DNA from: Microbulbifer elongatus
GTDB taxonomy: Bacteria; Pseudomonadota; Gammaproteobacteria; Pseudomonadales; Cellvibrionaceae
Assembly (NCBI RefSeq): GCF_021165935.1
Contig: NZ_CP088953.1
Span: 434,001 to 498,000, forward strand
Direction of reading: 5' to 3'
Length of the DNA: 64,000 nt
A model generated the notes under the pieces. That model was not told where the DNA came from. It saw only the letters and a program-made list of their open reading frames with translations, and made no database searches. Made by a program: the position numbers and the translations under genes. Positions 1-8,558 of the stretch are shown piece by piece (position 1 is the stretch's first letter; the number at the start of each line of letters is the position of its first letter).

Positions 1-2366
1 GTTCCACTGTCCACATCGAAGAAATAGCTATTACTATCACCGACAACGTTTCCTGAACCACCAACAAATACACCGACATTCTCAACAGTGAGACTTCCCC
101 CGTGGGTAACGCTGGCCAGGTTTTCTGCCAGTTCCCAGTCCCCACCGGCAGCACTGTTAAAACTGTCGGAGCCACCGTTGCCGTCCAGGTTCGCTACACC
201 GAGAAAGTTAAACCCGTCGTAAGTGTCGACGGTCAGGGTGTTTCCGGCAGCCAGGTCGAAAATTTCCTGGCCTGTGGTGCCGGTCAATGTTTCGGTCGTG
301 ATCTCGGTGATTCCGGTAATGACTAGACCACCGGCGTCCAGCTGGCCGGTGATGTCGGTCAGACCGATGCCCCCACTGAAGGCGCTGGCGTTAATAGCAT
401 CCTTGCCCCCAAGACCATTCACCGTATCGAGGTTTTCAAAAATCACTCCACTGTATTCGATATTCCCAGAGCCATTTAGGAAGAACACATCGTCGTCAAT
501 ACCATCAGTTCCATTATTCCCAAAGAGTGTGACCCCTTCACCGACCACCACACCATCAGCATTTGTGATCGTTGCAACACTCGTTAACGAGTCACTTTTA
601 AGCTTTGTTTCACCACCGCTCGATTCAATTACTGAAAATGAGGAGATTCCACTGACATCAAAGTGATGATTACCACCGGCGTTAGCTATCGTGAATGGAT
701 TTACAGACTGTATATTCCCGATAATACTAACCGTTGGAAGGTCCAGCTCTTCGGCTCCCTCCACACCCACTCCCAACGAGAAATCGTTGACACTAACAGC
801 TCCGTTATTAGTAAAACCACTAGCAGCTACTATGTTCAAGGTGCCGTTACTAGCTGTTACTGTTTGCCCCGTGGCCAGCTCCACAGTGCCTTCGGATACG
901 AGATTAAGAGACGAAGACTCGGTCCATTCGAGACCTTGCTCGACAGTAAGTGGCTCTGCATTCGCATCAATGGTCAACGTTGCGTTAGCGGCCAATGCGT
1001 CGGCGACTGCGGTGGAGCTGATACAGTTATCCGCGCAGTCAACACCATCTAGCTCCAGGGATTGGGCAGTAACTTTCCATTCGCCACCAGCTGCCGCATC
1101 TATGTCATCGGTAACCACGGACACATCCGATGCACCTGCGATGGCATCTTCGGAAGTGGTTGTAACGACACCACCGCTACTAAGCACGCCATTCCCAGTA
1201 GCACTGATGCTGCCAGCAAGGGTAAGGCTCTGGGAGGCAGAGACAGTAATATCGCCACCATCCGCCACCGTATCAATTACTGTATCGGGGTCTGTATCGG
1301 TGTTTGTGTAGGTACTGGCATCCGCAATCAGCTCACTATCCGTACCCAGCACAACATCCTTGGCCGTAACGTCAATTGATCCTGCCACGGCATTCTCAAT
1401 CTCACCGTTGCTGACATTCAGGGTTCCATCATTTTCAATCTTTGCCGTGCCCGCCCCATAGGCACCCAGAGTGATCGTGCCTCCGGAGGTGTCAATTCCC
1501 GTTGCCAGAACATCACCGGTGTTATTCACAGCTGCGCTGTAGATACTATCAGCTGCGCCAGCCTTCATTACTACCTGTACAGCATCCACCGTGCCGGAAT
1601 TCAGAATCTCGTAAGCGGCATCAAACTCATCATCAAGAGCCTCTTTCTCTACTTCTACACCGATCAGCCCATCGCCACCCAGGCTCAGCGTGACGCGGCC
1701 GCCCGTATGAATATTGATATTACCGCCCACCAACTCGCCCTGATCTTGTGCGGTAGACAACAGACCTGAGTTCTTCACGCTCTCACCAATGAGTGTGATA
1801 CCCCGACCGGCCCTGATCACACTGCCAGCTTCAACGGTTACTGATCTGGACTCGCCATCTTCACTGGATATACTCGATGGATCTATTAAGTTGAAAGCAA
1901 AATCGCCAGAGCCACTGTCAATATCGCCTTCCATAGCCGCGGCCGTCAGTGCAGCCACATTAACAGAAGCCCCCTGTCCGAACAGAACGCCCCTGGGATT
2001 GATCAATACCACATGACCGTCTGAACCCAACCAACCCGCAATGTTGGTGGTACCATTCTGCACCTTATTGATCACCACGGAAGACGCATCAAAGCTTCCA
2101 TCAGCAACAGCGGTAAAGTCAAAATACAGCCCTTCCGACTGAGCGATATTGAATGTTTCCCAGTCAAGTTTGGCAAACTCGCCATCAATACTAATTTTGG
2201 AAAAGCTTTCGCCGTCCACCTGATGTTTATCGCTATCGTCGAAGGTAACAGCGTCGTCAGTGGTGAAGTCTCCAATATTTCCAACTTCTACAGAATGTGC
2301 CACGGTGGCACTCATCAGCCCCGCCAGGCTCACCGCAACAGACAGCAAATTTCTTTTCATATTCAT
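1..2366 (-). CDS. TpsA-type filamentous haemagglutinin-like exoprotein (5' part only)
   Basis: The minus frame from the ATG at 2366 stays open to the left edge, giving at least 788 codons of a larger gene. The N-terminus is a signal peptide (MNMKRNLLSVAVSLAG, cleavage near AHS). A TPS secretion domain follows, with the sequence VVLINPRGVLFGQG corresponding to the NPNGI/NPNL region of the family, so Arg and Val replace Asn and Ile. Further on the protein becomes Gly/Val/Asn/Asp/Ser-rich with short repeated strands such as GGSLTVENVG, as expected of the right-handed beta-helix of these proteins. It would be exported by Sec and then across the outer membrane by the TpsB encoded 66 bp upstream. 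Adhesin, haemolysin or contact-dependent toxin cannot be told apart because the C-terminus lies outside the window. Confidence 0.9.
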   Translation of the reverse strand, partial: MNMKRNLLSVAVSLAGLMSATVAHSVEVGNIGDFTTDDAVTFDDSDKHQVDGESFSKISIDGEFAKLDWETFNIAQSEGLYFDFTAVADGSFDASSVVINKVQNGTTNIAGWLGSDGHVVLINPRGVLFGQGASVNVAALTAAAMEGDIDSGSGDFAFNLIDPSSISSEDGESRSVTVEAGSVIRAGRGITLIGESVKNSGLLSTAQDQGELVGGNINIHTGGRVTLSLGGDGLIGVEVEKEALDDEFDAAYEILNSGTVDAVQVVMKAGAADSIYSAAVNNTGDVLATGIDTSGGTITLGAYGAGTAKIENDGTLNVSNGEIENAVAGSIDVTAKDVVLGTDSELIADASTYTNTDTDPDTVIDTVADGGDITVSASQSLTLAGSISATGNGVLSSGGVVTTTSEDAIAGASDVSVVTDDIDAAAGGEWKVTAQSLELDGVDCADNCISSTAVADALAANATLTIDANAEPLTVEQGLEWTESSSLNLVSEGTVELATGQTVTASNGTLNIVAASGFTNNGAVSVNDFSLGVGVEGAEELDLPTVSIIGNIQSVNPFTIANAGGNHHFDVSGISSFSVIESSGGETKLKSDSLTSVATITNADGVVVGEGVTLFGNNGTDGIDDDVFFLNGSGNIEYSGVIFENLDTVNGLGGKDAINASAFSGGIGLTDITGQLDAGGLVITGITEITTETLTGTTGQEIFDLAAGNTLTVDTYDGFNFLGVANLDGNGGSDSFNSAAGGDWELAENLASVTHGGSLTVENVGVFVGGSGNVVGDSNSYFFDVDSG

Positions 2367-2432
2367 GATTCTTGCCACTTAGCTCCATGGCGGCGTCGAA
2401 ACGCTGCCGATACCATTAAATTTGAGTTTTGT

Positions 2433-4412
2433 TTATTGCAGGAAGTAGGAAAAATCTGCGTATAAGGTTGGCGCATCGGCATTGTCGCCAGTGCCGTCCA
2501 CCGAAGACTTTGACGTCGTTGGCCACGCCACAGACAACTGGCTGGCCCAGTTTTCACTCCAACTGAGCTTAAACAGAAAACCGGCTCCAGCGAGAGCTGC
2601 CCAATCGTTGTTCAGGTCGGCTTCAAAGTTGTTCACGACCCCATAACCCGCGTCGGCTATTACTGCGATCTGCAGCACATCGTTCAGTCGATGACCGAAG
2701 ACTCGCGGGTTAATCGCATCGGGGAACGACGGGTACCACTCGGCAGAAATCAGACCGGCCTGATCGGCAGAAAAATCTCGGACGTCAAAGGCGCGGACCC
2801 CATTGGCGCCACCAAGAGAGAACTGTTCAAATGAAGGCAGAGTATTTTCACTGTACTGCCAGCGGCTTTTCACAATAAGACGGGACTGGGAATCAGTCAG
2901 CGGCATTGGTAAAAACAGCAGAGAGCTGGTCTCCGCAGCAACCTTCTCAAACTCGGAATCAGTTTCCAAGTCCGTTTCGCCAGAATAGCTTGATAATTCA
3001 CCGTACTGAAATTTTGCGTTAACTACGTTCAGCATCGGGATACTACCGCCGGAGAGCTGATCAAAATAGACACCAACCTCACCGCCAAGCGCTTGATCCC
3101 AACGCTCCAGAATTGGCGTTGCAGCCAGAATTTCCGTTTTCTTATCGGTTATTGCAACATTACCAGTAATATTAAAATCACGAGAGCGCCGGAATTTATG
3201 TTCGAAACTCAGACCGTAGTTTTCGTTAACACCTTCCAAGTCGAGCAAGTTTATGAAGTCATCTTCATTTTCCGGGTTATGAATCTTGAACTTATTGTAA
3301 TCAGCAGAAAATTGAACACGAGTTCGTGGATTCAATAGGGGAAGACTGTACTTGATCTGTCCGAGATTGGACCCGAAACCTGAATCAAAATCGTCGATAC
3401 CGGAAGACTTCAGATACCCTACGGTCAATTCATCACCAATGCCTAACGGATTGAACCAGTCAACGGCGCTGAAGATTCGGTTGTCGCCGGTAAATGTCGA
3501 CCCATGGTTGTCCATGCGGGTTACCAGGCGCCAGTCACTCTCATCTCTGACTTTCAGGTTAAGCCGAGTCTCACCCGGGTTATCCCCAGGGCTGAAATAC
3601 CCAGTTACATTCAATGCTGGCAAATCGTTCAGCAGATATAGCGATTCTTCGATATTGTCGTGATTGACCAGCTTGCCTTTCTGTGAGGAAAATGCAGCGG
3701 CCAACTGTTTTTCACTATATTTCCGATTCTCGTGTACCGACACCTGCCCGAGAAGCCCCTCCTGAACGGAGAATGTCACGATGCCATTTTTCACTTCCTG
3801 CGCCGGGATCTGAACCTGTGCGAGAAACAGACCCTGCTGCCGGTAAAAACGGGTAAGCTCGGCAGCAATATCTTCGAGGTCGACGTAACTCAGGCCACGC
3901 TGTGCATTCTGCCTTTCCAGCGTAGTAACAAGCTTGCGCAGCTCCCGCGACCCAAGATTTTCTGGAGTGAAGCGCGCTCCCATACTGTCGAGAAGAGTTG
4001 CGATTTCTTTAAGATTGTCGACGGTATAGCCTGCCGCAACAATCTTATCCTCTTTCATGTATTTGACACGCAGCGCTTCTGCTTTTGCCTCTACCGTTTC
4101 GCGATCGATACCGAACTCCGGATATTCTTTCAGCCGATGGAACCGGAATTCCTTGACAGAAATCCGCGGCCCGATTTCACGGCCTGAGACTTCTGGTATA
4201 TCTGTATCCAGGTTCGGGTCCCGGGCCTCCTTAGCCCGACGCTCAAACTCCCTCTGAACATCCTCGTTATTAACGTGAGGCACATCCTGCTCAAAAGCCT
4301 GCCTTACACGACTACGAAAGCTGGAGTCACTCTGTTGCGCCTGCGCCTGTAACGCAACCGTCATCATGCCCGCCAATGCGACGCACAACCATTCCTTGCT
4401 CGATGAAGACAC
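2433..4412 (-). CDS. TpsB outer-membrane transporter (ShlB/FhaC/HecB family)
   Basis: This 659-residue protein has a signal peptide (about residues 1-26, ending QAQAQQ), then two POTRA-like segments (about 85-310, including LEDIAAELTRFYRQQG and VQEGLLGQVSV). A 16-strand barrel region with alternating hydrophobic and aromatic residues follows. The segment LGGANGVRAFDVRDF matches the family's conserved VRGY/VRGF barrel-loop motif, here with Ala for the second Gly. It would recognise the TPS domain of the partner exoprotein in the periplasm and thread it through the outer membrane. It is transcribed just ahead of the tpsA gene, the usual order in a two-partner operon. The last residues are YFLQ rather than a terminal Phe, which is slightly atypical. 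Confidence in the family is high; substrate specificity rests on adjacency. Confidence 0.93.
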   Translation of the reverse strand: MSSSSKEWLCVALAGMMTVALQAQAQQSDSSFRSRVRQAFEQDVPHVNNEDVQREFERRAKEARDPNLDTDIPEVSGREIGPRISVKEFRFHRLKEYPEFGIDRETVEAKAEALRVKYMKEDKIVAAGYTVDNLKEIATLLDSMGARFTPENLGSRELRKLVTTLERQNAQRGLSYVDLEDIAAELTRFYRQQGLFLAQVQIPAQEVKNGIVTFSVQEGLLGQVSVHENRKYSEKQLAAAFSSQKGKLVNHDNIEESLYLLNDLPALNVTGYFSPGDNPGETRLNLKVRDESDWRLVTRMDNHGSTFTGDNRIFSAVDWFNPLGIGDELTVGYLKSSGIDDFDSGFGSNLGQIKYSLPLLNPRTRVQFSADYNKFKIHNPENEDDFINLLDLEGVNENYGLSFEHKFRRSRDFNITGNVAITDKKTEILAATPILERWDQALGGEVGVYFDQLSGGSIPMLNVVNAKFQYGELSSYSGETDLETDSEFEKVAAETSSLLFLPMPLTDSQSRLIVKSRWQYSENTLPSFEQFSLGGANGVRAFDVRDFSADQAGLISAEWYPSFPDAINPRVFGHRLNDVLQIAVIADAGYGVVNNFEADLNNDWAALAGAGFLFKLSWSENWASQLSVAWPTTSKSSVDGTGDNADAPTLYADFSYFLQ

Positions 4413-4565
4413 GGATCCCCCCGGAGTTCCTTCTCAATTTTCCAGAGCGTAAACATACTTCGACGCCCTGCTTTTATTTAATTTTGTTCAAAGCCTGACA
4501 GTAGGCATTCATCAATTCACTATTTCGCAGTATGCGCTGCCACAACAGCACCACTGGTTTTTCGT

Positions 4566-7175
4566 TTACCGGTTGAGGTCCCGCACTACGCGAAATCCAG
4601 TGAGCTCATCCGCGTTACCACTGTGGAACATTTTTGATGTTGCAAGACATCGGCTCATGGGATCCTGACGACTACCACCGGCTGCGATCAGATTATTCTC
4701 CAAATCAAACACCCATTCCTGAACGTTGCCTACGGCATTGACAATACCGAACGGGTTGGCGGACCCTGCGCGCGCAGCAACAAGTTCTGCCCCTTTTTCA
4801 ATACCCCCATAGCGCAGGTAGCAATTGCGGTCGGAAACTTCTGGCTCACCATTTGCACTCGCGGCAGCAAACCACTCGCGCTCACTGGGCAGACGGTAAC
4901 TTCGGCCGGTCTCCCCGCTGAGCCATTCCAGATAGCGCTGCACCTGAGTCAATTCCACGTTGTGTACGGGTAGCTTTGAGTCGGCTTCCGAGAACGGCGA
5001 ACAGCTACTGGTGGCGGTACAGAACTGTGAAAATTCAGCCTGACTGACCTCAAACTTGCCAACCGCCAGGGGCCGACCGGAACCACCATTGACCACCACC
5101 AACTCAGGACCTTCGCCACCCGAAACCATTGGGTCAGCACAGGTGTACCGATCCCCGCGGGCACCGCTACCGGGGCGCAGGTGCGCGCAGTAGTCGATAT
5201 CGAGATTAGCGAGCACTTCCTGACTGGGGAGTAGATTTCGGGCACCTTCCAGAAGAGTTGCCGTGGTTGCCGGGCTCTTGAGCGCGAGCTTTCCAAAGCA
5301 GCCGGCAAGCTCTTCACCCACCACAGGCCGCAGCAGTTGCGCTTTAGTGACATCGATTGAGGCAAGTCGGGTCAGCGCATCTCCAATCTGCGGCAGACTG
5401 ATGTTGAAATCACACTTCAGGGTGCCTTCCAGATCGTCGAGAACCATATCGATCTGTCGTTGCTTCTCCTGCGCAATACGCTGCTGTTCTGCACGTAGCG
5501 CTTCACGCCGCAGGCGCTCTTCTTCGCGCTCTGCTGCCAGCCGCTCCTCTTCGAGTTTGCGTCGCAGCTCCTGTCGCTCCTGATTCAACTGAGCGCGAAT
5601 GGCATCCGCACCGGCTACATCGTCATTCCAGCTTGCAGCGCGTCCGAGCATCTCTTCCGCGGGTTCCAGGTTACCGAGGTTGAGCTGACCGGTAGCGGCG
5701 GCAATAAACAAGTCGGATACTGAACGATGAATGGATTCACGGAATTCAGCATCGGACGGATTCAGGGTTGCGTAATCCTGCAGCTCGGTACGCAGATCAC
5801 GTTCCCAGTTTTGGGTCAGCACACTGAGCCCAAGCAGGCGTTCAATCGCCTCTTTTTTGTCGGCAATTCGACGCTGCAGTAGTTCTTGCTCCAGCTTTTT
5901 CTCCAGCTCTACCTTCACACGCTGCTGCTCAGCGGCATTTTCCTGTTCAAGGTGGTTGTAGCCGATACCGCCCGCTACCAGTGTTGCCACAAACAGTGTG
6001 CCGAAGGCCCACTTCCAGCCGGTTTTTCCGTAGAACTTTTGAACAAATCGCTCGACAGTCTCAGTTCGGTCCGCACGGTGCAGCGCCAGTGCAGATTCCA
6101 GAGCACGCCACTGACGACGGCTCAGCGACCGAATACGCTTGGGCTTCAGCTTCTGCTCAAAAGCCTTATCAGCGGGCACTTTGTTATAGGGGTGGCGCCC
6201 ACAGAAAAGCTCGTATGCCACACACCCCAGAGCAAAGACATCATCACTAGGCTGGGGCTCGCCACCCTTGAGCATTTCAAGACTTGCATAGGCCGGAGTC
6301 AGCGCTCCCAGGGTGCCAGCATCAAAGATGGTTTTTTCACCGGCCTTGCTTGCAATTCCACCTTCGGATACCGCTCGCGCGATACCAAAGTCAATAACCT
6401 TCGCACCCTTTTTGGCGGTGACGAAAATATTGCCGGGTTTGAAGTCCGAGTGCACGATGCGATGGGAATGCGCATAAATCAGCGCCTGGGAAACATCGCG
6501 CAGGATTGATTCCGCGCGCTCTTTCTCCAGACCCACATCCGCGTGCTCACGAAGCAGCTTGTCGAGGGGCGCCCCTTCAAGAAACTCCATGGTCATGAAG
6601 ACACGATCGCCTTCCCGGTCGAAATCGTAAACAGTTACGATGTTGGGGTGAGCCAGTGTCTGGGACTTCCGCGCCTCCCGCTGCAGGGAAATGAACGCGT
6701 CGGGATGCTTCTGAAAGTCTTCGTTCAGCAGCTTGATCGCGACATAGGGATCACTGTCACTGGCTTCAAGCTTGCGGCGGTCCAGGGCTTTGTAGACGGC
6801 TCCCATCCCCCCAACACCGAGCAATTTATCCAGCTCGAAACGGCCCTTGATGATCGTTTTGGTAACAGCGCCCTCTCGGGATCTGGAGGGCTCAAAATGC
6901 ACAGCCTCACGGGGGCGGGGAAGTGATTCTCCAGCACCGCCGGAATCGACGATTACTGTCGCATCGATACCGTCGACGCCCTTCGCAATGCTCGACGTAC
7001 CAGATGGCGACTCACCGGCACCTGAGGGAACCAAACCCGGGTTGCCGCCAATCGGGGGATGATCGTTGGCACCGGTATTCTCGTTGCCTACAAAAACCGT
7101 GACGTCAGATTCATCACAGGCCGACAGGTTTTCCGCAGCTTTCTGAATTATGCGGGTCTTGTCATTCACAACCAT
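4566..7175 (-). CDS. ppkA: PpkA-like Ser/Thr kinase fused to a periplasmic FGE/SUMF1-like domain (T6SS regulator)
   Basis: The 869-residue protein has four parts. Residues 1-110 are Gly/Pro/Ser-rich. A Hanks-type kinase domain (about 112-380) carries glycine loop GVGGMGAVYK (120-129), Lys148 in VAIK, catalytic loop HSDFKPGN (242-249, HSD in place of HRD) and DFG at 262-264. One membrane span lies at about 387-406. Charged coiled coil occupies about 410-580, and residues 690-869 are a formylglycine-generating-enzyme/SUMF1-type domain (RLPSEREW, AVGNVQEWVFD, GFRVVRD). By analogy with P. aeruginosa, the cytoplasmic kinase would phosphorylate the FHA protein and switch on the T6SS. In that system the FGE-like sensor TagR is a separate protein; here the domain is fused to the kinase on the periplasmic side. 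The ATG at 7175 directly abuts GGGAG, so the GTG at 7169 (6-nt spacing) may be the true start. Confidence 0.9.
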   Translation of the reverse strand: MVVNDKTRIIQKAAENLSACDESDVTVFVGNENTGANDHPPIGGNPGLVPSGAGESPSGTSSIAKGVDGIDATVIVDSGGAGESLPRPREAVHFEPSRSREGAVTKTIIKGRFELDKLLGVGGMGAVYKALDRRKLEASDSDPYVAIKLLNEDFQKHPDAFISLQREARKSQTLAHPNIVTVYDFDREGDRVFMTMEFLEGAPLDKLLREHADVGLEKERAESILRDVSQALIYAHSHRIVHSDFKPGNIFVTAKKGAKVIDFGIARAVSEGGIASKAGEKTIFDAGTLGALTPAYASLEMLKGGEPQPSDDVFALGCVAYELFCGRHPYNKVPADKAFEQKLKPKRIRSLSRRQWRALESALALHRADRTETVERFVQKFYGKTGWKWAFGTLFVATLVAGGIGYNHLEQENAAEQQRVKVELEKKLEQELLQRRIADKKEAIERLLGLSVLTQNWERDLRTELQDYATLNPSDAEFRESIHRSVSDLFIAAATGQLNLGNLEPAEEMLGRAASWNDDVAGADAIRAQLNQERQELRRKLEEERLAAEREEERLRREALRAEQQRIAQEKQRQIDMVLDDLEGTLKCDFNISLPQIGDALTRLASIDVTKAQLLRPVVGEELAGCFGKLALKSPATTATLLEGARNLLPSQEVLANLDIDYCAHLRPGSGARGDRYTCADPMVSGGEGPELVVVNGGSGRPLAVGKFEVSQAEFSQFCTATSSCSPFSEADSKLPVHNVELTQVQRYLEWLSGETGRSYRLPSEREWFAAASANGEPEVSDRNCYLRYGGIEKGAELVAARAGSANPFGIVNAVGNVQEWVFDLENNLIAAGGSRQDPMSRCLATSKMFHSGNADELTGFRVVRDLNR

Positions 7176-7818
7176 CTCCCTGGTGTAAACTCAGCGGCGG
7201 ATCCTCTCGCCGATAGGATTTTCGTTGCGCACGGTGCGCCATCAGACCGCATCGCGTCTGGCACCTTCCGGATTTGTCAGCGAGGAAGTGGGACCGTGCC
7301 CGAAGGTCGCGAAGTATATCGAAGGGCTCTCACGCCAACAATTAATTGGCACAAGGTTTTACACGAATTCCTATTACACTTTGTTACATAACTGGTGAGT
7401 CGTTACCAGTTAGCCCGCAAGTGAAACCATCGTACCAATAGTGCTGTGACTACAGGCCAGCATGCACATACCGCACACATCAAAATGGAACGATAGTGCC
7501 ACCAACACTCGCCGCGCCCGACTCTACCGGAAATAACGAAATCTTTATTGGACTAGTGCGCTGATACCGCAGGTTTCCTGAAAATTTATTGGTGCCAGAG
7601 TCGATTTGAAGTATCTGCAAGTATTCCGTAATAGTGTTATCCCGCACGCTATAAAATAGTGCCAGAGTCGATTTAAAAATTCCCACAAATGGTTTTTTTT
7701 TTATTTTGGCTCTGCTTAAATCCAACCGCTCGCCAAGTTTTGGCACTCCTTGAACTACTGCTGTCGCGGTGGAAAAGGAAACCCCACCATCGATCCATAC
7801 CATATTGAGGGATTAACA
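7176..7818. promoter_or_regulatory. 643-bp divergent control region between ppkA and hcp
   Basis: No convincing gene lies here. An 8-bp inverted repeat (TAACTGGT, 7389-7396; ACCAGTTA, 7405-7412) sits near an ATTACAC heptamer (7373-7379). The heptamer also occurs, in multiple copies, in the gap at 23509-23898. A 16-bp direct repeat (GTGCCAGAGTCGATTT) occurs at 7592-7607 and 7659-7674, 67 bp apart. A T-rich tract follows at about 7692-7706. No promoter matching sigma-70 or sigma-54 consensus could be assigned with confidence. The region must hold the promoters for ppkA (leftward) and hcp (rightward). Confidence 0.5.
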
Positions 7819-8307
7819 ATGGCCATTTACATGAACTTCAACAACAAGGCGCCTGCCGGTAACGTAACTGCCAAAGGTTACGAGGACTGGATTGAGGTAG
7901 ACAGCTTCAACTTCGGTGTCGGCCGTGGCATCTCCATGGAAGCGGGCGCTGTTGCCAACCGTGAAGCCACCCGCCCGAGCCTGAGCGAAGTTACCGTGAC
8001 CAAGCGTATCGACGCTGCTTCCGGCGGCTTGTTCAAGTCCTCCGTAACCGGTGATGAAGGCGTAAAAGTCGAGATTCACGTTGTTCAGACCGGCGCCAAC
8101 TCTGTAGAGAAGTTCGCTGTTTACACTCTGGAAGACGTTCTGATCTCCTCTTACAGCATCTCCGCTGCCGCAGGTGGTGCACCGGCTGAGTCCATCTCTC
8201 TGAGCTTCGCCAAGATCGAGGCGGACCTCAACCATGCGGACAAAACCAACAAGAACCCGAAAAACATGCGCGTCGGATACGACCTTACTACTGCTACTCC
8301 GCTGTAA
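7819..8307 (+). CDS. hcp: Hcp (TssD), T6SS inner-tube protein
   Basis: Hcp forms stacked hexameric rings that make the tube propelled out of the cell by sheath contraction. The 162-residue product matches the family's usual length. It has the Hcp pattern of an N-terminal strand (MAIYMNF), the DWIEVDSFNFGVGR segment, SLSEVTVTKRID, and a C-terminal ISLSFAKIEADL strand. The ATG at 7819 was chosen over an upstream in-frame ATG at 7750 because it has a GAGGGA ribosome-binding site and gives the canonical length. A strong terminator follows, so hcp can be transcribed at high level independently of vgrG. No effector extension is visible. Confidence 0.96.
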   Translation: MAIYMNFNNKAPAGNVTAKGYEDWIEVDSFNFGVGRGISMEAGAVANREATRPSLSEVTVTKRIDAASGGLFKSSVTGDEGVKVEIHVVQTGANSVEKFAVYTLEDVLISSYSISAAAGGAPAESISLSFAKIEADLNHADKTNKNPKNMRVGYDLTTATPL

Positions 8308-8355
8308 TCTGGTCAATCGCAGGCTGCGACATTTCGTTCAGCGGTCGGCGCGAAG

Positions 8356-8400
8356 AGCCGGGCTTAGCAGCAGGGGGCTGTCAAGCCCGGCTTTTCTGTT
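8356..8400 (+). terminator. Intrinsic terminator after hcp
   Basis: A perfect 10-bp stem (AGCCGGGCTT, 8356-8365; AAGCCCGGCT, 8383-8392) is followed by a T-rich tract. It lies 48 bp past the hcp stop and would separate abundant hcp mRNA from vgrG. Confidence 0.85.
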
Positions 8401-8558
8401 TTACTGATACTTGCTTTTGCCATACAACCTTTCTCGAATGCGGCCTGAGGGCGCCAAGATACCGGCGATTTCCAGGTATGAGGGTCGTAATGACAGGGAA
8501 ATTCGCTTCGGGGGCTCCAGTATGAGAACCCCGGCGCCGACAAGGACTTGGGGCTGAT

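Noticed and set aside
102..2016. Several plus-strand open frames opposite the TpsA gene
   Set aside because: They are antisense shadows of the long minus-strand frame, which has a signal peptide, TPS domain and beta-helix composition.
7741..7757. TGGCAC resembling a sigma-54 -24 box before hcp
   Set aside because: The expected GC of the -12 element is absent at the right distance (AC is found), so it does not meet the consensus.
7480..7803. Minus-strand frame of 107 codons upstream of hcp
   Set aside because: No family resemblance, AT-rich control sequence, and it would overlap the hcp promoter and contain the direct repeats.
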